From assembly GCF_001672755.1 (NCBI RefSeq), contig NZ_LZKI01000026.1, positions 1 through 51,618 of the forward strand: a stretch of 51,618 bases of DNA, written 5' to 3'. The DNA comes from Mycobacterium colombiense. Its GTDB lineage: Bacteria > Actinomycetota > Actinomycetes > Mycobacteriales > Mycobacteriaceae. Shown here piece by piece: positions 26,701-35,107 of the stretch; position 1 is the first letter of the stretch; each line of letters begins with the position of its first letter. The translations under genes were made by a program, and so were the position numbers. Under the pieces are notes generated by a model, which was not told the origin of the DNA, ran no database searches, and saw only the letters and a list, made by a program, of their open reading frames with translations.

Positions 26701-27596
26701 AGGGGGCGCCTCGGGCTGGCACCGATCACCAGCGCTCCCGCGGTCGAGGCCTCCCCGAGCGGCAGCACCAGAGCCTCGTGCGGACAGTCGGCACCCAGGA
26801 CATCGTCGATGCCGGGGATCGCGCCCGCGACGTCGTCGATGACTTTGACCTCGGCACGGGACCGTGCCGCATCCCATTCGGTCAGCTGCGCCAATTCGTC
26901 GGGCAGCAGCGCCCGGACCGATGGCGTCGCGCCGCGCAGCGTGATGTCGCCCGCGTCGCCGGCGTCGGCGTAGACGGCGATGAACGACAGGTCGGCGGGC
27001 TGTGACGCGCACACCCCGACCGCGACACCGACCGCGTCGTCGATGCTGCGGCTGCCGACTATCGCGGAGGCGACCGTGTTGAGCAGGTGCAGGCGGCGCT
27101 CACTCAGCACCCGATCGGTGGTCTCGTAGGAGGGGCAGAAGATGCCGAAGGGCTTGCCGTCGGCGCCCATCAGCGGGCTGTAGGTGAAGGTGAAGAACCG
27201 CTCGACGCGGCGCCCGGCGGTCACCATCGGCAACATCAGGTCACGCGACCAGGTCGCCTCACCGGTTGCGATGACACCGGCCAGCATCGGGCCGATCGAG
27301 TCCCAGATGTCCCACCACACGACGCGGCCGGGCTGGCCGAAGGAGTCGAGCTTGTCGCCGAGGATCTCCGTGTAGGCGTCGTTGTACACCACGAACAGGT
27401 CCGCGGTGTCCAGCCACAGCACGAGCGGGAACCTCGAGGCCAGGGTCGTGGCGACCGCTGCCCGCATCTCGCCCGGCCAGTCCCGCGGTGGTCCCAGGGG
27501 ATGAGCGTCCCAGTCGTATTCGGCGAACCGCCGGCCCATCTCGCCGCCCAACGAAACAGCAGCGGCCAGGTCAGCCGGCAGTCGCGACTCCTTCAC
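23736..27596 (-). CDS. Hybrid histidine kinase / response regulator / PP2C phosphatase / RsbW-like kinase fusion
   Basis: A 1286-residue cytoplasmic protein with, in order: PAS-like domain (about 50-165), GAF (170-320), HisKA dimerisation helix with SHEFRTP (His350), HATPase_c (450-560; N-box N461/N465, DTGVGIG, GTGIGLSL), receiver domain (602-715; Asp651 in VTDVMMPG, Lys703), second GAF (735-895), SpoIIE/RsbU-type PP2C phosphatase (920-1147; Asp940, GDVVGHG, YTDG, YRDD) and a C-terminal RsbW-type ATPase (1165-1280; GEAVTNAIEHG, SDTGQW, GRGLTLM). It could turn a phosphorelay signal into phosphorylation or dephosphorylation of a STAS protein. GTG 27596 overlaps the stop of the STAS gene (GTGA). 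M. tuberculosis Rv1364c is a smaller relative in concept. Confidence 0.92.
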   Translation of the reverse strand: MKESRLPADLAAAVSLGGEMGRRFAEYDWDAHPLGPPRDWPGEMRAAVATTLASRFPLVLWLDTADLFVVYNDAYTEILGDKLDSFGQPGRVVWWDIWDSIGPMLAGVIATGEATWSRDLMLPMVTAGRRVERFFTFTYSPLMGADGKPFGIFCPSYETTDRVLSERRLHLLNTVASAIVGSRSIDDAVGVAVGVCASQPADLSFIAVYADAGDAGDITLRGATPSVRALLPDELAQLTEWDAARSRAEVKVIDDVAGAIPGIDDVLGADCPHEALVLPLGEASTAGALVIGASPRRPLDTQFHGFCQLLADQLTSTFATIASYEQQRHRADALAELDRAKTAFLTNVSHEFRTPLTLLLGPLDDALSDAAPESVLAERLTTAGRNARRLQRLVDSLLDFSRIEAGRANAKLMRTDVGALTEQIASSFAELCQRAGLELELDCAPALADVDPGMWETIVLNLLSNAVKYTLQGTISVQVRTESGDCVIAVRDTGVGIGAEDQKLLFERFYRADNVRGRSVEGTGIGLSLVRGLVDLQRGTVAIDSEVDRGTTVTIRVPRSVSGAVIEPSPAGLDETNPYVAEASQWVMTAAEPGAAPGTTRQLVLIADDNADMRAHLDRVLSARWETVLVGDGESALAATRNLRPDAIVTDVMMPGLDGFGFVAAVRADPELAATPILMLSARAGAEAVNEGYAGGADDYLPKPFRSQELIDRLASRLSAVGRERDRQRREAQSLLASDLVHLDSALQGTSSVGGIMDALLGSSFGSGDAGALAIGVVDGEHYLRFEYAGDLPAEFRDRYHVVALDAPLIGADVARTGQSMVVADTFDLPPRYEHAVQDSAASIRACVSHPLRDGSGRILGVLALLWPAPREFDAGELDAFARMAELTSAALDRVRLMAREHEIAVDFQEHLLDLDRGSTAAVVSAVYQPAGEAMRVGGDWYSVTPLDHPGRIAISVGDVVGHGLAAAIVMSRLRAAVAASALTAGEPDAVLGALDRYAASVDGARCATVAYAQIDTEARDGVATVSYSCAGHPYPLLVLPDGRAIYLESGRRAPVSVTGYGAHDPAGAPLGDTATAELPAGGLILLYTDGLIERPGETLDDGFDRLQAAAAQCAGLPVERICAELLSRMAPPSGYRDDVVVLALRPSHLAAGSFATVVPAAPAQIPVAREQLRDWLHAIVVVPRRQTDILLATGEAVTNAIEHGSRNEPRQTVSIEAFLHLGTVAVTVSDTGQWIGDSSASLRSRRRGRGLTLMSGLADNVETLRTSAGTRVTLRFDDAVAGAAN

Positions 27597-27952
27597 TGTC
27601 GTCTTCGTTGCAACGCCGCGGACAGCGTCGGGTAGATGTCGAACACCCGGTCCAACTCGGTGACCTGCATCGGTCGCAGCACCTGATCGTGTTCGGCGAC
27701 CAGCCGAACCGACGTTCCGCCGGATTTCGCATCCTCGTGACAGTCGAGCACCGCGTTCAACGCCGCGCTGCCGAAGAAATCAACAGCCTGCAAGTCGATC
27801 ACCACCGGTCGGACCGGCTGCGCCGAGGCGAGCTCGAGCGCGGTGGTCAGGTGAGCGGCGAGCTCACCGACGGTACTGGAGTCGACATCGCCCTTGACGC
27901 TCACGATCACTACGTCGTCGTGGGCCTCGTGTTCGACCGCCAACAACTTCAT
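27593..27952 (-). CDS. STAS-domain anti-sigma-factor antagonist (RsbV/SpoIIAA-like)
   Basis: The 119-residue single-domain STAS protein has VVIVSVKGDVDSSTVGELAA at the start and the phosphoacceptor loop VDFFGSAALNAV, in which the serine is the expected kinase target. In partner switching, the unphosphorylated protein binds an RsbW-type kinase and frees a sigma factor. It is translated just before, and overlapping, the fusion protein that holds both an RsbW-like kinase and a PP2C phosphatase, so that protein probably controls its phosphorylation. No sigma-factor gene is nearby. Confidence 0.9.
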   Translation of the reverse strand: MKLLAVEHEAHDDVVIVSVKGDVDSSTVGELAAHLTTALELASAQPVRPVVIDLQAVDFFGSAALNAVLDCHEDAKSGGTSVRLVAEHDQVLRPMQVTELDRVFDIYPTLSAALQRRRQ

Positions 27953-28082
27953 GCCTTTCGCCGCAACCTACGTTGGGATCTGCAGCCGCTAAGCCCGCTC
28001 ACGCGGCGGAGATGCGCGGTTGCGCATCGCAGATCCCCAGAGATTAACCCGTACCCGAACTGCGCGTTTAACGATTCGTTGG

Positions 28083-28790
28083 TTACCCAGTGGGCTCGGG
28101 AGGAATCCTCTCGTGCACGGTCAGCAGCAAATGGTCGAACTGACTCTGCAGGGCGGCAACCGGTGCCGGCAGGGTGGCGACATCGGCGAGCAGCTGCTTG
28201 GCCAGTGCACGCAGTTTCACGTTGGTCTCTTGCGACCGCCACTGCAGCACGCGAAACGCGTGCTCGGCGCTCACCCGGTACACGTACATCAGCACGCCCT
28301 TGGCCTGTTCGATGGCCGCGCGGCTCTCGAACAGGTCCGGCAGTTCGGTATCGAGCACCGCCTGCCGGGTCTCGTCGAACGTGTTGGTGAGGTCGATGTA
28401 GTAGCCCTCGGTGCCCAGCACGGCGCCCGCCTCGTCCAGCATGCGGTCGGCGACGACGATAGCGTCGTGCACCGCGCCCGCGGTGTCGATGAACCGGTGC
28501 CGGCTCGAGAACGACTCCTCGGACTGCAGGGCATGGTCGAGCAGCTCCTGCACATGCGCTCGATCGTCGGGATGCTTGTGCGACAACAGCAGTTCGGTCG
28601 TCGGCACGACCTCGCCCGGCTCGTAGCCGTGCATCCTGGCGACCTCGTCTGACCATTCCCAGCGTTGTCCGACGAACCAGAAGCGGAACGCTCCGATGTT
28701 CAGATACCCGGGGGCCGGCTCGCCAGGCTCGGAAAATCGAACACCGTCCCCGTTTGATGACGATTCCCCTGTTCGCCCGCGCTGTTGCAC
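28083..28790 (-). CDS. PAS-ANTAR regulator (RNA-binding antiterminator type)
   Basis: The 235-residue protein starts at GTG 28790. It has a PAS-like sensor domain at about 27-136 (FRFWFVGQRWEWSDEVARMH, later HPDDRAHV) and an ANTAR domain at about 149-204 (ESRAAIEQAKGVLMYVYRVS, then AFRVLQWRSQETNVKLR). ANTAR proteins bind paired RNA hairpins to prevent transcription termination. It lies 130 bp upstream of the STAS/kinase pair on the same strand, which suggests a shared signalling function. The RNA target is unknown. Confidence 0.88.
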   Translation of the reverse strand: MQQRGRTGESSSNGDGVRFSEPGEPAPGYLNIGAFRFWFVGQRWEWSDEVARMHGYEPGEVVPTTELLLSHKHPDDRAHVQELLDHALQSEESFSSRHRFIDTAGAVHDAIVVADRMLDEAGAVLGTEGYYIDLTNTFDETRQAVLDTELPDLFESRAAIEQAKGVLMYVYRVSAEHAFRVLQWRSQETNVKLRALAKQLLADVATLPAPVAALQSQFDHLLLTVHERIPPEPTG

Positions 28791-28905
28791 GTTTGCATTT
28801 TTCCACTACGGGAACGTCCTCGGCTACCTCCCCGCTGGAAAAGGCTGTCAACCATGTCACTCGGTCCGGGGTGGGGGTAACGTCGCGTGCGGACCCATCC
28901 ATATG

Positions 28906-28992
28906 ACGCGGGAGCGCACGCCGAGTGCGCTGAGAGGACGGCTCGGGGCCGTCGACCGTACGAACCTGACCGGGTAATGCCGGCGTAGGGAG
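28906..28992 (+). promoter_or_regulatory. TPP riboswitch upstream of thiC
   Basis: The conserved THI-box elements are present: CTGAGA at 28930-28935 and ACCTGA...GGGTAATGCCGGCGTAGGGA over 28964-28991. Two perfect hairpins are visible: GCGCAC/GTGCGC (before CTGAGA) and GACGGC/GCCGTC (the optional P3a arm). The 3' end runs into GGGAG, the ribosome site of thiC, so thiamine pyrophosphate binding would block translation. No U-run terminator is seen. Confidence 0.92.
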
Positions 28993-28996
28993 ATGA

Positions 28997-30655
<1,659 letters not shown>

Positions 30656-30704
30656 TCGCAAGCGCGGCGCCGCCGGGCGCAGCGGGTCGCCGCCATCCGG
30701 CACA

Positions 30705-31532
30705 GTGACATTCCTGCCGTTGCCTGCGCCGGGCACGACGCCGCGGCGGGTGCTGTCCATTGCCGGATCGGACTCCGGGGGCGGCGCGGGCATCGAAGCC
30801 GACATGCGCACGATGGCGCTGCTGGGCGTGCACGCGTGCGTCGCGGTCACCGCGGTGACCGTGCAGAACACGTTGGGCGTGCAGAGTTTTCACGAAGTGC
30901 CCGGTGATGTGGTCGCCGGCCAGATCGAAGCCGTGGCCGGCGACATCGGCATCCAGTCCGCCAAGACCGGCATGCTGGCGTCGCCGCGCATCATCGACAC
31001 CGTGGCGACCACCTGGCGCCGGCTCGGGTTGACTGTTCCGCTCGTCGTCGACCCGGTGGCGGCATCCATGCACGGCGATGCGCTGATGGCGCCGGCCGCC
31101 CTGGATTCGCTTCGCGACCAACTGTTTCCGTTGGCCACGCTGGTGACGCCGAACCTGGACGAGGTTCGGCTGCTGGTCGACATCGATGTGGTGGACCCTG
31201 CCTCGCAGCGGGCGGCCGCCAAGGCGCTGCACGCGCTGGGCCCGCAGTGGGTTCTGGTCAAGGGCGGTCACCTGCGGTCATCGGATCGCAGCTGCGACCT
31301 GCTCTACGACGGCGCCGATTTCCACGAGTTCGACGCGGAGCGCATCGCCACCGGCAACGACCACGGCGGTGGTGACACGCTCGCCAGCGCCGTGGCGTGC
31401 GCGCTGGCGCACGACTTCTCCGTGCCCGGCGCCGTCGAGTTCGGCAAGCGATGGGTCACCGAGTGTCTGCGCGCCGCCTACCCGCTGGGCCATGGCCACG
31501 GCCCCGTCTCCCCGCTGTTTCGGCTGTCATGA
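30705..31532 (+). CDS. thiD: Hydroxymethylpyrimidine/phosphomethylpyrimidine kinase
   Basis: ThiD phosphorylates HMP and HMP-phosphate to HMP-pyrophosphate for ThiE. GTG 30705 gives a protein beginning VTFLPLPAPGTTPRRVLSIA (275 residues), matching the known M. tuberculosis start region. Motifs: GSDSGGGAGIEADMRTM near residue 21, QSAKTGML, DPVAASMHGD, TPNLDE and the C-terminal DHGGGDTLASA. In E. coli ThiD the last motif is HGTGCTLSA; here the catalytic-position cysteine is aspartate, as in ribokinase-type enzymes. Its stop overlaps the next gene by three or four bases. The open frame extends upstream to 30516, but that part overlaps thiC. Confidence 0.93.
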   Translation: MTFLPLPAPGTTPRRVLSIAGSDSGGGAGIEADMRTMALLGVHACVAVTAVTVQNTLGVQSFHEVPGDVVAGQIEAVAGDIGIQSAKTGMLASPRIIDTVATTWRRLGLTVPLVVDPVAASMHGDALMAPAALDSLRDQLFPLATLVTPNLDEVRLLVDIDVVDPASQRAAAKALHALGPQWVLVKGGHLRSSDRSCDLLYDGADFHEFDAERIATGNDHGGGDTLASAVACALAHDFSVPGAVEFGKRWVTECLRAAYPLGHGHGPVSPLFRLS

Positions 31533-32152
31533 ATTTGGATCAGATCGCGGGCATCGCGCACGAACCCGACGGAGCACCAAAGGGCGTGGTGGTTCTGACT
31601 CACGGCGCCGGTGGCAACCGGGATTCCGCGCTGCTGCAACAGGTTTGCGAGGAGTGGGCGCGGCGCGGCTGGCTTGCGGTGCGCTACAACCTGCCCTACC
31701 GCCGCCGCCGGCCCAGCGGCCCACCCTCGGGTTCGGCCGCCACCGACCGGGCCGGCATCGTCGAGGCCATCACGCTGTGCCGCGGTCTCGCCGACGGCCC
31801 GCTGATCGCCGGTGGGCATTCCTACGGCGGGCGGCAGACGTCCATGGTGGTCGCGGCCGGGGAGGCCGCGGTGGACATGCTGACGCTGTTCTCCTATCCG
31901 GTCCATCCCCCGGGCAAACCCGAACGCGCCCGCACCGAGCACCTGCCCGACATCACGGTGCCGACGGTGTTCACGCATGGCACCTCGGATCCGTTCGGCA
32001 CGCCCGACGAACTGCGTGCCGCCGCCGCGCTGATCACCGGAACGACCGCCGTCGTCGAGATCGCCAGTGCCCGGCACGATCTGCGATCCAAGACGTTGAA
32101 CGTGCCGGCCCTGGCCGTCGATGCGGCTCTGCAGTTGCTCGGACGTAATTAG
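31529..32152 (+). CDS. Small alpha/beta hydrolase (Rv0421c-like)
   Basis: A 207-residue protein starting at ATG 31529 within the thiD stop (ATGA). It has VVLTHGAGGNRDS near residue 20, a nucleophile elbow GGHSYGGRQ near 97-105, an acid in THGTSDPFG and a histidine in SARHDLRSK, so a Ser-Asp-His triad is complete. It belongs to the compact KANL3/Tex30-like dienelactone-hydrolase group. The substrate is unknown. Coupling to thiD suggests a possible repair or salvage role, but that is only inference. Confidence 0.82.
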   Translation: MNLDQIAGIAHEPDGAPKGVVVLTHGAGGNRDSALLQQVCEEWARRGWLAVRYNLPYRRRRPSGPPSGSAATDRAGIVEAITLCRGLADGPLIAGGHSYGGRQTSMVVAAGEAAVDMLTLFSYPVHPPGKPERARTEHLPDITVPTVFTHGTSDPFGTPDELRAAAALITGTTAVVEIASARHDLRSKTLNVPALAVDAALQLLGRN

Positions 32153-32185
32153 ACAGTTAAAACTGGACAGTTTTGACTGTCTAAT
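32148..32185. promoter_or_regulatory. 38-bp near-perfect palindrome, probable MarR operator
   Basis: Two 18-bp arms around a GA centre differ at one position; the left arm begins ATTAGACAGTTAAAACTG. Each arm also contains the shorter repeat ACAGTT. It overlaps the stop of the hydrolase gene and ends six bases before the MarR GTG. It should occlude the MarR/LLM promoter when bound. Confidence 0.75.
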
Positions 32186-32190
32186 CTAAG

Positions 32191-32634
32191 GTGGGTGCCG
32201 TGGATGGCATCAGCGACTCCGCCGTGGCGGCGGCACGCGATATCCGGGTGGTGTTCAGCCGGCTACGGCGGCGGTTGAAGGACATCGCGGTCGACGGTCT
32301 GACACCATCGCAGACGGCGGTACTCACCCGGCTGTGGAAAGACGGGCCGTCGTCGGCCAGCGCATTGGCCGGCGCCGAGCAGGTCCGCCCGCAGTCGATG
32401 GCCACCATCCTGGCCGCCCTGGGCCAGCGTGGGCTCGTCGAGCGCGCGCCGGACCCGAATGACGGGCGGCGCCAAGTGGTCTCGCTCACCCCGGAGGGAA
32501 AGAGGCGCGCCGAAAGCGACCGCCGCGCCCGCGAGGAGTGGCTGGCCCGCGCCATCCAGGAGCGCTACACCGAGTCCGAGCGGCGGGTCATCGTCGACGC
32601 GCTGTCCCTGCTCGAGCGCTTGACCGAACAATGA
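32191..32634 (+). CDS. MarR-family transcriptional regulator
   Basis: A 147-residue winged-helix regulator: LTPSQTAVLTRLWKDGPSSA at about 37-56, recognition helix VRPQSMATILAALGQRGLVE and wing RAPDPNDGRRQVVSLTPEGK. The GTG at 32191 follows the palindrome directly and would give a nearly leaderless mRNA; GTG 32200, spaced 5 bases from AAGGTGG, is an alternative. It precedes an LLM-class oxidoreductase by 16 bases and probably controls it and itself. The ligand is unknown. Confidence 0.9.
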   Translation: MGAVDGISDSAVAAARDIRVVFSRLRRRLKDIAVDGLTPSQTAVLTRLWKDGPSSASALAGAEQVRPQSMATILAALGQRGLVERAPDPNDGRRQVVSLTPEGKRRAESDRRAREEWLARAIQERYTESERRVIVDALSLLERLTEQ

Positions 32635-32650
32635 AAGGACAGGTGCCACC

Positions 32651-33535
32651 ATGGAAGTAGGACTGCACTTCATCGACTTTCTACCCGGAGACCCGGCCAG
32701 GCTGGGCCCGACCCTGGCCGACGCGGCCAAGGCCGCCGAGCAGGGCGGCGCCACGCTCTTCACCCTCGCCGACCACCTCTTCCAGATGGAAGAGCTTGCG
32801 CCGGCGCAGAATCCGTTCCTCGAGGGTTACACATCGCTGGGCTTCCTGGCCGCCCAGACGACCACGATCGACCTGGCCCTGCTGGTCACCGGCGTCACCT
32901 ACCGTTATCCCGGTCTGTTGGCCAAGGCGGTCACCACCCTGGACGTGCTCTCGCAGGGCCGGGCGATGTTGGGTCTGGGTGCGGCCTGGTACGAACGCGA
33001 GCACACCGCGCTGGGCATTCCCTATCCGCCACTGAGCACCCGCTTCGAAATGCTGGAAGAGACGCTGCAGATCTGCCGCCAGATGTGGAGTGCGGACGAC
33101 GGGCCCTACACCGGCACGCACTACCGGCTGAACGAGACGATCTGTGAGCCGCAACCGATTCGGCGACCGCCGATCCTGATCGGCGGCGACGGTGAGAAGA
33201 AGACGCTGCGCCTGGTCGCGCAGTACGCCGACATCTGGAACAGCATGTCGAACGACGTCGGAGAGCTCCAGCACAAGATCGAGGTGCTGAACCGGCACTG
33301 CGACACGGTGGGCAGGGACCCGGGCGAGGTTCGCAAGACCTCCGGCGGCCTGGCCGGCGCCGATCCCTTCGACGACACGGACGAATTCTTGAAGACCGTG
33401 GAAGGCTACGCCGCGCTGGGTGTCGACATGATCAACCTCGGCCCGATGCCCGGCACTCCGGATCCGGTCGGATTCGTCCGCCGCCTGGGCGACGAGGTGA
33501 TTCCCCGTCTCGCCGAAATAGGTTCAGCCCGATGA
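32651..33535 (+). CDS. LLM-class (luciferase-fold) F420-dependent oxidoreductase
   Basis: The 294-residue protein begins MEVGLHFIDFLPGDPARLGP and shows the family pattern: TLADHLFQMEE near residue 38, TGVTYRYPGLLAKAVTTLD near 80, GRAMLGLGAAWYEREHTALG near 102-121 and RRPPILIGGDGEKKTLRLVA near 173. This is the TIGR03560-like F420 group. It is the second gene of a MarR-controlled unit, suggesting induction by a small aromatic or redox-active compound; the reaction is not known. Confidence 0.87.
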   Translation: MEVGLHFIDFLPGDPARLGPTLADAAKAAEQGGATLFTLADHLFQMEELAPAQNPFLEGYTSLGFLAAQTTTIDLALLVTGVTYRYPGLLAKAVTTLDVLSQGRAMLGLGAAWYEREHTALGIPYPPLSTRFEMLEETLQICRQMWSADDGPYTGTHYRLNETICEPQPIRRPPILIGGDGEKKTLRLVAQYADIWNSMSNDVGELQHKIEVLNRHCDTVGRDPGEVRKTSGGLAGADPFDDTDEFLKTVEGYAALGVDMINLGPMPGTPDPVGFVRRLGDEVIPRLAEIGSAR

Positions 33536-33542
33536 TGGTTCG

Positions 33543-34988
33543 TTACCCGGGGTAGCGGGAGTAACAGGCGTCCGCGTTGCTGGTCACGCCACCACGGAAC
33601 GCCGCGATCCGGGTGAAACCGGCCGGCACGCTGGTGCCGTCCGCGTCACTGGCCACCAGATGGTTGGTGAGTAGGCCGGCGACCGCCTCGTCGAGATCAC
33701 CGGCGGTCAGCAGCAATTGGTTGTGTGAGGGCAGGTCGATCGGCTCGGCCATCTTGCGATGCGCCACACCGGTCAGGCATGCGGTCCGCAGCGCGGTCCA
33801 TGGGCTCTGCATCGGCAGGCCGCGCTCGTGCTGCACCGCCAGCGCATATCTCGACATCACGACGGACAGCGCGGTGTCGTCGCCCTGGGGCAGGGTCTGC
33901 TGCTTTTCGTCGGCGACCGTGCCCATGGCGGCGAGCCCGGGCAGGTCGATCACGATGGTGTTGCTGGCCGGGCAGTAGGACGCGGGTGGGGTGGCCTTGG
34001 CGTCCGGGCAATCGGCCGGCTGGTAGGACAGGGCCGGCGGGTTGGTCGGGGCGAAGATCCTTCCCAGCAGCTCCATCAAATTCGACAGGGTGTCCTGGTT
34101 GATCGGCACCTCGCCGGTCTCCGTTGCCCCGGAGTTGTCGACCCGCAAGGCGTTTGGCAGATCGCCGCGGCGCTGCTCGATTTCGTGGCGGTTGATCGCC
34201 GCACAAGCCGAGGCGCCGTTGAGGAAACCCATCTGGAAGGCGCTGATGCGGTCCAGGGCCGACCCGTGCGCGTCGTCGTTCTCGGTCTCGCTGTCCATCA
34301 CCGGGTCACGCGTGGTGATGATCCCCGCCAGCACGTGGTCGAGCCCGTCGGCGGTGCTCAGCGTGAAGCGCGGCGACTTGCCGGCGGCGACCCAGTACAA
34401 ATAGACGCCGGCAAAGCAGTCGGCCTGCTGCTCGCGGACGATGGTCGCGTCCCGTCGGGTCACCAGCTTCGCCATCTGCTGTAGCGCATGCCCGAATTCG
34501 TGTGCCAGCACACCGGTGACGGACATGTCACCGAAGTACTTCTGCGCCATGGGCATGAATACGCCACGGTCCCAGGCGATCAGGTTGCACTTGCTGGTGT
34601 AGAAGGCGTTGACGAGCTTGTAGGTCTCGTTGTGGCACACGATCGGGCTGCGCGGATCGCTGGAGTTGTAGGACACCATCTTGCCAACCGGGACGAACTT
34701 GCCCTTCAGCGATTGGTCGTAGACCGACTGCCAGTAGTCCTCGATGTCGTTGACCGACAACAGCGCCAGGTTGTCGATCGGCCCGTTGTCGGTGTTGAGC
34801 ACCTTGCCGGTGGGACTGGGCGCGTCCGAACGGATTCCGCTGGGCCCGTTGGTCGCGGGCAGTCCCCCGACCAGAAAGGGGTCGTTGAGCATCGACAGCG
34901 CGCGCCCGTCGACGAACGTCGTGCAACCGGTCACCACAAGTACTGTCGCTGCCCAGACGATCGCCGACCTGAGCGCAGCGCTATTCAT
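33543..34988 (-). CDS. lpqM: Lipoprotein metallopeptidase LpqM
   Basis: The ATG at 34988 is preceded by GAGG six bases upstream; an ATG at 35000 is weaker. The 481-residue lipoprotein has a signal peptide with lipobox VVTGC (Cys at about 22) and a zinc-protease core: VLAHEFGHALQQM with HExxH and, about 35 residues on, REQQADCFAG with the third ligand region. The C-terminal half is Cys-containing and of unknown role. It acts outside the membrane. Orthologue of M. tuberculosis Rv0419 (lpqM), whose substrates are not established. Confidence 0.88.
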   Translation of the reverse strand: MNSAALRSAIVWAATVLVVTGCTTFVDGRALSMLNDPFLVGGLPATNGPSGIRSDAPSPTGKVLNTDNGPIDNLALLSVNDIEDYWQSVYDQSLKGKFVPVGKMVSYNSSDPRSPIVCHNETYKLVNAFYTSKCNLIAWDRGVFMPMAQKYFGDMSVTGVLAHEFGHALQQMAKLVTRRDATIVREQQADCFAGVYLYWVAAGKSPRFTLSTADGLDHVLAGIITTRDPVMDSETENDDAHGSALDRISAFQMGFLNGASACAAINRHEIEQRRGDLPNALRVDNSGATETGEVPINQDTLSNLMELLGRIFAPTNPPALSYQPADCPDAKATPPASYCPASNTIVIDLPGLAAMGTVADEKQQTLPQGDDTALSVVMSRYALAVQHERGLPMQSPWTALRTACLTGVAHRKMAEPIDLPSHNQLLLTAGDLDEAVAGLLTNHLVASDADGTSVPAGFTRIAAFRGGVTSNADACYSRYPG

Positions 34989-35107
34989 GACCAACCTCAT
35001 CCCGACCGGCTACAGGGCAGCATCAAGGGAACTCAGTCTAGAGGCATCGACCCTACCGGGCAGCAGGAATCGAGGGACCCAGCAAACATGCACCTTGCGG
35101 CAAGGCA

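Noticed and set aside
24405..27005. Long plus-strand ORF (about 866 codons) opposite the hub kinase
   Set aside because: It is antisense to a domain-rich minus-strand gene; the translation is Arg/Gly/His-rich with no domain, the usual artefact of GC-rich DNA.
23736..27596. Two genes fused by a sequencing frameshift
   Set aside because: The frame is continuous and the linker between receiver and second GAF is a plausible coiled helix (about 715-735); no stop or start signal lies between the halves.
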